Below, piece after piece: positions 41,980 through 51,372 of a stretch of DNA of 64,000 nt. The position numbers and the translations under genes are program-made. The stretch is from Tetrapisispora phaffii CBS 4417 (Eukaryota > Ascomycota > Saccharomycetes > Saccharomycetales > Saccharomycetaceae), in assembly GCF_000236905.1 (NCBI RefSeq), contig NC_016527.1, forward strand, positions 682,001 through 746,000, read 5' to 3'. The notes under the pieces were generated by a model. That model was not told where the DNA came from. It did no database searches and worked only from the letters and a program-made list of their open reading frames with translations. Numbering within the stretch: the stretch's first letter is position 1; each line of letters opens with the position of its first letter.

Positions 41980-43350
41980 ATGAGGATTCCTAAAGGAGAA
42001 GGTGCTAAGTTTTCAGCTACTACCGTTTATTTGGAACATTTAACGACTGCCTTAAGTTGTCTAGTTCCATTTGGGAATAAAGACGATGTTTTGATATTCA
42101 TTGATAAAGATGGATTATCGTTTGTAAGAGACAATAACCATGTTATAAGGATCCAATTGTTTTTATCAAGAGAGCTATTTATGTCCTACTCTTTTGAAAA
42201 TGAAATAGCAAATGATCAATCAGCTTCAGAGGCTGGAGCTGGAACCCATAATGAGCAAATGGAAGATCATTTAAAGGTGAGCGTTAAAATAAATCATATT
42301 TTAGATAGTGTAAGTATTATTAACAGGAATGTGGATGATATTGTGGAATGTACTTTATTCTATAATGGGTATGGTACCCCATTCGTTCTGGCATTCGAAG
42401 ATTCGTTGATTTCAGAGAGAGTAGCATACTCGACATATTTGACCAAAGAAATAGACAATACGGGACTAGAATTGGATAGATCTCAAATCATTTTTGAATG
42501 TATGGTAAAGGGGGATGTTTTATATACTGCATTGAAAGATTTAAAAGAAATTGGATGTAAAGAATGCTATATATATGCAAAATCCAACGATAATCCAATG
42601 GAAAATGTATTTGCATTGATTTCGAAGTCACAGTTAGGCTTCTCTAAGATCAAGATTCCAAGTAGTAGGTCTATCTTAGAAAAATTGCAAGTTTATGATG
42701 GAGACTCGACTACCAAAAGAAATAATGAGCCAGTAATAGGCTTTTTTGATTTTAACACATTTGATAAGATTAGAATAAGTACAAAAATTGCCAGTAAAGT
42801 ACTATTTAGAATGGATGTTCACGGTTTGTTAAGTGTTAATATTTTAAGCCAAACAGATGACGTTATGGTTTCTGACGTTAGAAATTCTAAAAAAACATCA
42901 AATGCAGCTGATAATTTGTTTAATTTTGATTCCTATACAAATCAGAAACAGATGCAACTGCCTAAAGACTACCCAGGCATTGTGATAGAAATTTGTATGC
43001 TAGAGAAAGAAGCCATTGACTCCTTGGCTCAAGAAGAAATCGCACTATTAATGGATACTAATGATACTACAGGGATGTCAGAAATTACTAAAAGACAAAC
43101 AATTGCTGTAAATAAGTTAACAGATCAAACATCCCCTTTAAATCATACAAATGGTAATATTTTAGGCCTGAATGGTAAAGTAGACGATAAATTTCAATCG
43201 ATTGATGAAAGCAGTGTTCCGGTCAATTTTATTCCTCAACATGATAGTAATGGACATGATAATGAAGGAACTCAAGATCGTGAGAATCGGAAACGTAAAA
43301 AAACTGAAACTAGTAATTCATCTGTAAACGGTTTACCATTGTTCTTTTAA
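41980..43350 (+). CDS. RAD17: 9-1-1 checkpoint clamp subunit Rad17
   Basis: A 456-residue Rad1-family protein (Sc Rad17 401). The PCNA-like fold covers about residues 8-290: FSATTVYLEHLTTALSCLVPFGNKDDVLIF is the first strand-helix unit, FIDKDGLSFVRDNNHVIRIQLFL follows, and VLFRMDVHGLLSVNIL marks the second half. The C-terminal 110 residues are low in complexity, with a basic ENRKRKK stretch. With Mec3 and Ddc1 it forms the DNA-damage clamp loaded by Rad24-RFC. (Yeast Rad17 is the orthologue of human RAD1, not human RAD17.) It follows SCP1 and precedes RPS12, matching YOR367W-368W-369C. Confidence 0.92.
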   Translation: MRIPKGEGAKFSATTVYLEHLTTALSCLVPFGNKDDVLIFIDKDGLSFVRDNNHVIRIQLFLSRELFMSYSFENEIANDQSASEAGAGTHNEQMEDHLKVSVKINHILDSVSIINRNVDDIVECTLFYNGYGTPFVLAFEDSLISERVAYSTYLTKEIDNTGLELDRSQIIFECMVKGDVLYTALKDLKEIGCKECYIYAKSNDNPMENVFALISKSQLGFSKIKIPSSRSILEKLQVYDGDSTTKRNNEPVIGFFDFNTFDKIRISTKIASKVLFRMDVHGLLSVNILSQTDDVMVSDVRNSKKTSNAADNLFNFDSYTNQKQMQLPKDYPGIVIEICMLEKEAIDSLAQEEIALLMDTNDTTGMSEITKRQTIAVNKLTDQTSPLNHTNGNILGLNGKVDDKFQSIDESSVPVNFIPQHDSNGHDNEGTQDRENRKRKKTETSNSSVNGLPLFF

Positions 43351-43562
43351 TATCTAAATAACATAGCATTTATAAGTTAGCATTCAGAAAAAATATAGAC
43401 ACAAGCTATAAGTATATTATACATATGCATATACAAATAACTTTGAATAGTGTAGATTGTGAAAAGTGAATTTCTTATTCTCTTAAAAGACTTGACTAAA
43501 TAAAAAGTTAATTAAAAATAGAGATAAACTATATAAGTGTACTGCTCATTCTAATAAGTCGC

Positions 43563-43991
43563 TTATTGTTGAGAGAAGTGGTCTAAGATCATGCTACGTT
43601 CATCAGTTTCAGCACCCCAGTTGGTGACAACGACGACAGAGGCACCGACGACCTTTCTGACGTTGCCGTCACGGTCGACCTTACCTAAACCAGCCCATTC
43701 ACCTAATTGCTTGGCATCGGCAACCTTGATTAATGGAACCTTGTGTTCTGGGTCATTAGCTAAACCTTCAATTAACTTTAAGATGTTATCTTCGGTAACA
43801 GAGCTAACTAAGACAACTAATTGAGCTTGACCTTTAGTTAAAGCCTTAGCAGATTCTCTTAAACCTCTGGCTAAACCATCGTGGATTAAAGCAGTTCTTA
43901 AGACAACCTTTAAGGCATCTTCGATGGTAACTTCACCGGATTGTTCAACGATTTCTTCTTGAACTTCGACAACTTCTTCAACGTCAGACAT
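43563..43991 (-). CDS. RPS12: 40S ribosomal protein eS12
   Basis: A 142-residue protein (Sc 143). It is easily recognised: acidic N-terminus, DALKVVLRTALIHDGLARGL, ESAKALTKGQAQLVVL, VPLIKVADAKQLGEWAGLGK and the C-terminal VVVVTNWGAETDERSMILDHF. It sits in the beak of the 40S subunit. Codon choice is strongly biased towards preferred yeast codons, unlike its neighbours, which fits very high expression. It is convergent with RAD17, 212 bp apart. Confidence 0.98.
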   Translation of the reverse strand: MSDVEEVVEVQEEIVEQSGEVTIEDALKVVLRTALIHDGLARGLRESAKALTKGQAQLVVLVSSVTEDNILKLIEGLANDPEHKVPLIKVADAKQLGEWAGLGKVDRDGNVRKVVGASVVVVTNWGAETDERSMILDHFSQQ

Positions 43992-45125
43992 TATGATTTA
44001 TATGATTATTTTATATCGGCTAGTAAGGGACTTCTTCGACAATTAAAATAATTTCTCCGTAACCTCTTGTTATATGAAACAAGTAAATACAAACTGTAAA
44101 TATATATACAAATATAGGACTAAATAGAGAGTAAAAGAATCAACTGTTAATTAAAAGAGTTTCACTAAATCTTGAAATACATTCATCATGAGGAAACTAA
44201 TCAAAAGAAGATACTAGAGGAGATTGATGAGATGAGATTAGATGGAAAAAGATAATTATAATTTTTACAGTTTAGCAGTAAGACTATATTAGTAACAATT
44301 GACAGGTATTCAATTATGAATTCATTGTACTTACTAACATACAGGTTCATAATCTATCAATTCTACTACTTAACATTTGAGATTGCATAGTTAAGGTATA
44401 TTTCAATGACTTTGAAACTTTTTCTGAAACTACCTCTTTGCGTCAAATTTCAATTTTTTTTGAATTTTTTTTTTTGTTATTTTCTTCACTATTTCCTGCA
44501 GTGATTTCTGCGTAATAGTTGGATTTTGTAATCTTTCCGTCTCGGTGAAAAGTAAATGGCGGCAAACAAAAAAAATAATAGTAATTAATGACTGTTTTGT
44601 TCGGTGCGGTGTTTGGGTGTTGGTATCTCAGAAACAGTCACTCGAAAATGATGATTGTTACTTACAATGAGTAAAGATGGATGTATTGTGTCACTTGCAA
44701 TCTAGTCAGTCATTCGTATTCTTACTAATATGGTTTGGGTATTTACTGTTATGTATTCATTGTAAGTTCGTGTTTATTTAGTATTATTTACAATTAACCC
44801 TGATGTCCAAGAATTGATTTGAGCAAAGTATAAATGAAATAGTGAGTAAGTTTTTTTTATTTAGTTTTAGTGCATGAAGTAGAGATGCGATAGTAAAACA
44901 AAATAAATAATTTAAATTTGAATATAAATACGTGTATGGAATAGTTCTAGAATGGAAGGCCAGCTTAATTGATTTGTACTATTCTCATCTATTCTTTCTT
45001 TCTTTCTGTTTTTATTTTTCGCTGTCGCAAAAGATTGTGTAATCCTTATGAATTTATGTTGTTTTTTTAATTTCATTTTAATATATCTTTCTGTGGGATC
45101 ATTATTGCATTTTATGAGAACCTTG
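43992..45125. promoter_or_regulatory. RPS12 upstream region / MRS6 3' region
   Basis: A 1.13-kb spacer. On the RPS12 strand there is a Rap1-like site ACACCCAAACA (plus-strand 44610-44620), a weaker ATACCCAAACC at 44731-44741, and a poly-dA/dT tract at 44456-44482 between Rap1 and the gene, a layout typical of ribosomal-protein promoters. The Rap1 site is unusually far (about 620 bp) from the ATG. A candidate 5'-UTR intron (GTATGT at 44342-44337 to TAG at 44216-44214, minus strand) could explain the distance. The part beyond about 44880 is the MRS6 3' region. Confidence 0.4.
44610..44620 (-). promoter_or_regulatory. Rap1-like site upstream of RPS12
   Basis: ACACCCAAACA on the minus strand differs from the core Rap1 consensus ACACCCRYACA at one position. 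Placement upstream of a ribosomal-protein gene and next to a poly-dA/dT tract supports it. Confidence 0.45.
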
Positions 45126-46979
45126 TCATATTTCCATTTCTCCCATAGGTTCTTCATTTTCAACAATATCCATGTCTCTTGCCTCATCTTCTTCATCATC
45201 TTCTTCGAAAGTGTTTTGGTACTGGACATCTCCATTATTTTGATAAGTTGGAATGTCTTCGTCTTCAAAATCAACATCAAAGAAATCATCATCACTGCCA
45301 ACAATTTTCTCGTACAGCACTTTTGCAGCTGTGATCACATCATCGTATGATATCTCGGCACATGGCATTGAAGTATAGACAATGTTGTTATCACTTGCCC
45401 CTGGAACTAATAATGATGAATCTTTAGGCCATTCTTTTGAAAATTCAAATACTGATGGTGTTACAACATCAAATGGTGGGGTTGATGTAAATTGTGTATA
45501 ATATAATTTTAATAAAAATTGAACTTTTTCTCTTGGGATGTATTCTTTAAATGATTGACCTAATTTAACCGAATTAATGATGGTTTGTCCATTTGGTCCA
45601 AGTTGTATCAAGTCATTTTCATTCTCTAAATCTGTGGATGATTCTCTAATAATACTTCTTTCTAACGCTTCCAGAGCAGCATCTAAATCTAATTCAGCTC
45701 TTGGGCCAGTCTCAACTGTTGACAAGTACCATATACAGGTACCCTTGGCACATGACTCAGTACCAGATCCGACAATAAAAGCTTGTACAACAGTTCTATT
45801 ATTCGACTTTAAGGAATTTGGTGGGAAAACTACAACAGCAGCGGATTCTCCCTCACCAAACCATTCCGAACAAGATTTCTCAACAATGCATGTTAATCTA
45901 TGAACTTCATATTCTTGCTTTGGAATATTTTTACTGTCTAAAGGAGCTTGTGTTGGAGATACTATTACTCTTTCTTCTACTTTTATCTTAGAGCCATCTT
46001 TAAATACTGCTTCTTTAGTAGTTGGATTAAATGATAATAACTGTGAATTCAATTTGTATGTACTTCCAGCAACTGCAGCAGACCTGCAGAAACCTTGCGA
46101 TAATTCACCGGGACCACCAAATTTAGAATATAATACTGGGAAAGGGCCATAAACATCAAAACTTGTTAAGTATCTACGAATTCTTTGTAATGCATTTGGT
46201 GTTTTGACATCCAAGTTGTAACATAAACCAATTGAAAATATTAATTCGTACAATTGATTGTTCTCCAATTTGAATTTCTCTACTAAAAAGTCTGATATAG
46301 GCTTTTCAGCATATTGTTGCCAAATCTCTGGTTGTTCATCCCAAACTAATACAAATTTAATGAATCTCATTAGATTACGTTTTGACATTAATGATAAATT
46401 TTGGTCAGTAAAAATTTCTTGTTTTGTATTTGTTAATTTTTCAAATGAATCATTTTCATATGTATGAAAATTTGATAAAGATTGAAACTCTAAGTATTGG
46501 TGAACTCTTGATTTAACTAAAATTGATAATAAATCGGATTTTGCAAAAAGAATTTTTGGTGATAAATCAATTCCGAAATCTCTTGATACGTAAGTGTTGC
46601 TATGTCTTAAAGATTTGGAAATGTATAATTTAGCATTAGTGTAACAGACACTCAATGAGCTAGTGCCTGAGTTGACTTCATTGACCCAATTACTTATCTG
46701 ATCAATAGTTAAAGTTGCAGAGGTGTCCCCATAGTAATCGTTTTTATCAATATGCAAGACGCTTGAACCTTGCCAAGCAAGAGCAGCAGCCAACACACTT
46801 TCCACCATACCAGTGCCTGCTATCAAAACATCAACTTTATCCGGTGTGGTTTCAGGTAAAGGATCTTCAATGCCTGCTAGATGCGGAACAACAGGTATAT
46901 TCATGCTATTTTGTAATGAACCGCTTAAGAAAGAACTTCTTCTTTCAGCCACTGATGGACGACGTTCAGCATTTAACAT
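45126..46979 (-). CDS. MRS6: Rab escort protein Mrs6
   Basis: A 617-residue REP/GDI-superfamily protein (Sc 603). The N-terminal dinucleotide-fold motif is DVLIAGTGMVESVLAAALAW with LHIDKNDYYGD (about residues 49-90). Further conserved blocks are NLMRFIKFV and GPFPVLYSKFGGPGELSQGFCR, shared by REP and Rab GDI. The strongly acidic C-terminal tail (DDDFFDVDFEDEDIP onward) fits Mrs6 rather than Gdi1. Mrs6 presents newly made Rab GTPases (Sec4, Ypt1) to the Bet2-Bet4 geranylgeranyl transferase, and is essential in S. cerevisiae. Follows RPS12 on the same strand, as YOR370C follows YOR369C. Confidence 0.93.
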   Translation of the reverse strand: MLNAERRPSVAERRSSFLSGSLQNSMNIPVVPHLAGIEDPLPETTPDKVDVLIAGTGMVESVLAAALAWQGSSVLHIDKNDYYGDTSATLTIDQISNWVNEVNSGTSSLSVCYTNAKLYISKSLRHSNTYVSRDFGIDLSPKILFAKSDLLSILVKSRVHQYLEFQSLSNFHTYENDSFEKLTNTKQEIFTDQNLSLMSKRNLMRFIKFVLVWDEQPEIWQQYAEKPISDFLVEKFKLENNQLYELIFSIGLCYNLDVKTPNALQRIRRYLTSFDVYGPFPVLYSKFGGPGELSQGFCRSAAVAGSTYKLNSQLLSFNPTTKEAVFKDGSKIKVEERVIVSPTQAPLDSKNIPKQEYEVHRLTCIVEKSCSEWFGEGESAAVVVFPPNSLKSNNRTVVQAFIVGSGTESCAKGTCIWYLSTVETGPRAELDLDAALEALERSIIRESSTDLENENDLIQLGPNGQTIINSVKLGQSFKEYIPREKVQFLLKLYYTQFTSTPPFDVVTPSVFEFSKEWPKDSSLLVPGASDNNIVYTSMPCAEISYDDVITAAKVLYEKIVGSDDDFFDVDFEDEDIPTYQNNGDVQYQNTFEEDDEEDEARDMDIVENEEPMGEMEI

Positions 46980-48021
46980 TATGTCTTCTCCTTCTTAACT
47001 GTATTCTTTTTCTGATATAAGTGAAATAGAATTTTAGTGTAAGTATTTCACCTTAATTTAGATAATAAAAAGTTACAATAACGATTCGACACAAAAAAGA
47101 AATTCTAAAAATAAAAAAAGGTATCTTAACGACTCAGTCTGAAATGAACTCGAGTAGGATTGATAACAATGGTTATGATGATGATAATAATAGTAATGAA
47201 CAATTAATCAAATATAATAAAATCAAGTCGAAAAAATGGAAAGAAACACTAATAGTATTATTATTAATTAAGTATGTTAATTAGAATGACGGTAACTTTT
47301 TCTTTTCTTGACGGGTTTGCCTCTGGTTTTTGAAACCTAGTTCAGTGGACTCTAATCAGTATATGTAATTAATCTCCAATTATATCTTATTTTGATACTT
47401 TTAAGTCTTAAGATAAATAAAAACAATTAATTAATAAATAAACGAAAATTTAACTTACATATATTAATTATATTACCTAACAAATTTTAAATATATAATA
47501 ATCTTTTTGAACCTTTTTTACCTTTATTAGTGAATCTTCATTTTCATGAACTATAATTACGTGTAAGCTGGAAAAAAATTTTCACTATTTTTTTTTTAAT
47601 TTAATCTTGAATTTGAGAGAAAAAATTTTAAGACAATGAATCAACATGAATAGTAATCCATAATTAGTTTTAATGTATGTAGGTATGCATGTATGTGTGC
47701 TTGAAGATATTGTTTATTTGATTGCTGGTTGAAGAAGAAGGAAAAGGAATAGAGCGAGAGTAGTGCAGATAACTATGTGTCATTTTTGCCTAGTGAAGGA
47801 TTCGTTTGTTCTTGTGAGTTTATTCGATTGTCTTAGTTAACAATCAGATAAATAAAATTGGCAAAACAAAGTCGATACGCACACGTAAACTTATTGTCAG
47901 TATTTCTGTTGACATAGACACAATATGCAAGGGTTTTCAGAATATGCAATGTGTTGTTATTATAGTTTTTGCTTTGTAATTGTAATGGTTACCAAGGTGG
48001 AAGTGGGAGTAGTGACAAATG
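46980..48021. other. MRS6 promoter / GPB 3' region
   Basis: A 1.04-kb very AT-rich spacer between two minus-strand genes. It has long T and A tracts (47520-47600) and an ATGTATGTAGGTATGCATGTATGTG simple repeat near 47672-47698. No gene. Confidence 0.35.
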
Positions 48022-50487
48022 TTAACTGGCTAAGCTAACTGAAGGCAGAATACATTCTAAAACTGTTCCTCTTAAATAAAACTCGTTTACATCTGTACGG
48101 AATGCAACTAATCCACCAAGTATTAGAATTGTTCCATTTATTTGTATTGGAGTTGAAGCAATACTGATTAATAATTGATTTTGCAAATTAGAATTGTCTT
48201 GGAATAAATATTCGAACGTATTGTTATCAGCATTATACATTGTCTTGACATTGTTACCTTGTAGACAAAGACTATTTATGTCAAAAATATTTAATATCGA
48301 GGCTCCTATTGGAATACTATCTTGCTTCTCCTCTCCTAAAGCATCGCCATGCTTTAAGTAGGAATTCTTCCTCAATGATGCATTCTCCTCACAGTAGATT
48401 TTTTTTACGTCGCATTGTAACAAACCCCCAACAGTTACAATCATATTGCCGACAGTAAATAAAGTATGACCTACTAAACCTAATTCAATTAAGACTTTGG
48501 GTTCTCTTTTATCACTGCTTACTCGGGCATACTCAGGCAACTTTTGCCAGGTTTCTTCTACTATATTAAATGACCACATATCTCCAAAAATATGGGTCTG
48601 ATTGGCACCACCATGATATAAAAGAGTAGATTCATTAATGTTTTCTTGGATTGGATATGACAGGCAGTAACTGTTCTCTTCATTATTGTTCTGATTACTA
48701 TTGGGAGCATCAGTGTTAGATTCACTCATATTGGTATCCATATAGTACTTGTCTAAATGGGAATTGAGCAATGTTTTCTTTTTGATAGAATAAATGTCAG
48801 GTATGCAATATGCTCCAAAGGCCCTAGGTTCTGGCCATGGATCCTTATTAGTCTCAGTATTATTTGTGTTTTTCTTCCTTCTCGCGATTACTGACGCTTC
48901 TGCACCATCTCGAAATATTAAGTAACCCTTCTTGCCTTTTGACATTACCTGAATATTTATTTTCCACATATCATTAACTGCCATAAAACTCTGATTACTT
49001 TTCTGAATATATCCACCAAATATCAACATTGTTATATCATAAGGTTTTCTTGAGTTAGGCCTTTTTTTTGTACTTTTCTGACTATGTTTACTAGCATTTT
49101 TTTCCAATAATAATATTCTAGGCGACTTACTCAAACTAATATTTGGATTTGAAACTGCTTCCACACTACTAGCTTTGCTACTAGTACTATCAGTGTAAAC
49201 AGAATTATCTGTATCAACATTTTGTAAATGAATTTGACAGTGACCAAATCGTGGTTGTATCGTTGTTTCACCGAATTTATGCTTCTGAATAGTATATATA
49301 TCCACTTTTTTGAATGTAAAAGATAAAATATCTAAAATATATGCATCAGGATTCATGTATATATTTTTTTCTAGATAGTAAATATCATCCTCCATATACC
49401 AAGTAGTCTTTAACTCAAAGCCTCCGTAATAAAATATGTATCTATCAGTTATTTTTGTTCCCTTTACACATATTAATGGTGGAGGTGGTAGACCATGTAT
49501 GTCATTTTTTTCAAATCTATTTGAGGATGGATTAAATGAATATAAGAATGGATTTTCTACCATTGCAGGATTGTTGATAATATTTGGGATTAGTGGCGGC
49601 GGTACCTTTATAAAGTCTTTTATTCTGAAGCTTTTCAAATTAGGTGCTTCTTCATCATACTTATAAGAAGGTACTAAGCCACCAAAAAGAAAAACCTGAT
49701 CATTTACTTTAACGGTAGAGTGGTAAACTAATGATGGTAACTTGATATTTCCAAAATAACTGGATATCATGGTACTACCACCAAAAGTATCAAATTCAGG
49801 GGGTATATATCCGGTACCCTCTATGAATAAAGGGCAACTTTTACCTTTAAATGATTCTATTTTATCTCTTTTTTTTGACGATAATCTATCTCGAAATTCT
49901 GACCTAATAGCAGGTATCCATATATCATTATTATCAAAGCCTAAGCTTGGTTTGATGTTATCTAACGTTGATAGTTTATCGAAATGATTGAAATATACAT
50001 ATAACGCTTTTGAGTTAAAAATCTGTTGAGATTCAATAGCATTGACGTGTGTATCATCTTCATTTTGTGTCGCCACAACATCAAACGCAATATCGCTAAA
50101 GCTGTTTAGAAGAGTTTTCTCTGGATAATATGAAATATTTCCTATTATATACTCGTAAACATTCGCTTTATCAATAGCTGAAGAATTATAACTATCGATA
50201 GCGCTTGAATTGGGACTTACTGAACTGTGTGAATCTGAAACACGAGTCGTCGTGGAAGAAAGTTGTCCCTTATTCTTTAAAGTCAATAAGTTCATTCCCA
50301 TTGATTTGTAATAATGTTTCAAATATCTTTCATTATTAATTTGTATTGTTTTCAAATAATTAGAGTCATTTCTCTTAGCTATATCATCATGTTTCATAAC
50401 ACTGAAAGAATTTGATATGTATTTAACAGGGGAGAATATATGATACTCTTCATTACCTACCTCCAATTCATCAGATTTTACACTCAT
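48022..50487 (-). CDS. GPB1: Kelch-repeat PKA regulator, Gpb1/Gpb2 (Krh2/Krh1) type
   Basis: An 821-residue protein (Sc Gpb1 897, Gpb2 880). The ATG at 50487 is used; seven codons upstream is only a TTG. At least six kelch blades are visible by their Gly-Gly turns: FLFGGLVPSY, YIFYYGGFEL, MLIFGGYIQ, LLYHGGANQTHIFGDMWSFN, VTVGGLL and ILILGGLVAFR. Gpb proteins link the Gpr1-Gpa2 glucose sensor to PKA and stabilise the Ras-GAPs Ira1/Ira2. GPB1 (YOR371C) and GPB2 (YAL056W) are duplicates, and both would sit exactly here in an interleaved map (after MRS6; before CNE1), so the symbol is provisional. The two S. cerevisiae copies could be equally related to it. Confidence 0.82.
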   Translation of the reverse strand: MSVKSDELEVGNEEYHIFSPVKYISNSFSVMKHDDIAKRNDSNYLKTIQINNERYLKHYYKSMGMNLLTLKNKGQLSSTTTRVSDSHSSVSPNSSAIDSYNSSAIDKANVYEYIIGNISYYPEKTLLNSFSDIAFDVVATQNEDDTHVNAIESQQIFNSKALYVYFNHFDKLSTLDNIKPSLGFDNNDIWIPAIRSEFRDRLSSKKRDKIESFKGKSCPLFIEGTGYIPPEFDTFGGSTMISSYFGNIKLPSLVYHSTVKVNDQVFLFGGLVPSYKYDEEAPNLKSFRIKDFIKVPPPLIPNIINNPAMVENPFLYSFNPSSNRFEKNDIHGLPPPPLICVKGTKITDRYIFYYGGFELKTTWYMEDDIYYLEKNIYMNPDAYILDILSFTFKKVDIYTIQKHKFGETTIQPRFGHCQIHLQNVDTDNSVYTDSTSSKASSVEAVSNPNISLSKSPRILLLEKNASKHSQKSTKKRPNSRKPYDITMLIFGGYIQKSNQSFMAVNDMWKINIQVMSKGKKGYLIFRDGAEASVIARRKKNTNNTETNKDPWPEPRAFGAYCIPDIYSIKKKTLLNSHLDKYYMDTNMSESNTDAPNSNQNNNEENSYCLSYPIQENINESTLLYHGGANQTHIFGDMWSFNIVEETWQKLPEYARVSSDKREPKVLIELGLVGHTLFTVGNMIVTVGGLLQCDVKKIYCEENASLRKNSYLKHGDALGEEKQDSIPIGASILNIFDINSLCLQGNNVKTMYNADNNTFEYLFQDNSNLQNQLLISIASTPIQINGTILILGGLVAFRTDVNEFYLRGTVLECILPSVSLAS

Positions 50488-51372
50488 TCTTCTAAAGGAT
50501 TGACACAAGTTTGGTTATACTATTACTTGGAAAGAAGAACAACAGGATGTCTAGTGGATCTTTTGTTTTTCTGTATGATGACTATTTGCAGACTATGCAA
50601 TTGGTAGTTGATGAACCTTAAAAATTAATAGTCAATGGATCGAATAATAGAGACACATATACTAATTTGATAGATTAGGGAAACCTCTATGAATATGTAT
50701 GTAGATAGTTGAGAAATATGACAAAATTGAAAAAAAAAGTGTATGTCACATACTATTTCTTTGTGCCGTTAATATAGAAAATAGAGGTGATTGATATTTT
50801 TTCTGGGATGACTGTTGACCTCAAAAAGTAACTTCAAAAATAAAAATAAGAAACTGATCTATTTTCTTGAAGGATAAAAAGCGTATGCCTGTTGTTTGCT
50901 TAATTGAAGTATAAATCATTTTTACTTACAAAGAATGTAAATTAAGGAACATTAATAGTCCAATTACATTTCGACAGATAATTATTGCAATTAATTTTAT
51001 TATTGTTATAGTTATAGTAATGTCGAAATGGTTTCCCTCAAACGTTGTTATTAGAAAAATATATTCATTTCGTGAAATCTCTCAATAGATATTATACTTA
51101 ATACATAAGTTAATTTCAGATATATTATTTGAATGATCAAGTTACCAATTTATTATAATTAGAAATGTAAAAAATTTTATAGGAACGATTAAGAAAGTCT
51201 ACGTTAGTCTTTTTCAAACATCAAAATTATTTTGTTAGTATGAAAAACATCCCAGAGTTAATTTATATACACATGCTTAATTCAATTACAATAAGAATTC
51301 ATTACTTATAAATTGCAAATATTGATTAAATACTAGATAAAATAGGAATTAACTTGAAGAATACAATTTAAA
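50488..51372. other. GPB promoter / CNE1 3' region
   Basis: An 885-bp AT-rich spacer with scattered poly-A/T tracts. No RNA gene or repeat recognised. Confidence 0.35.

Noticed and set aside
44332..44344. TACTAAC followed by CAG on the plus strand, a perfect branch site
   Set aside because: The AG is only six bases away and no plus-strand gene could use it; it overlaps the minus-strand GTATGT discussed above.
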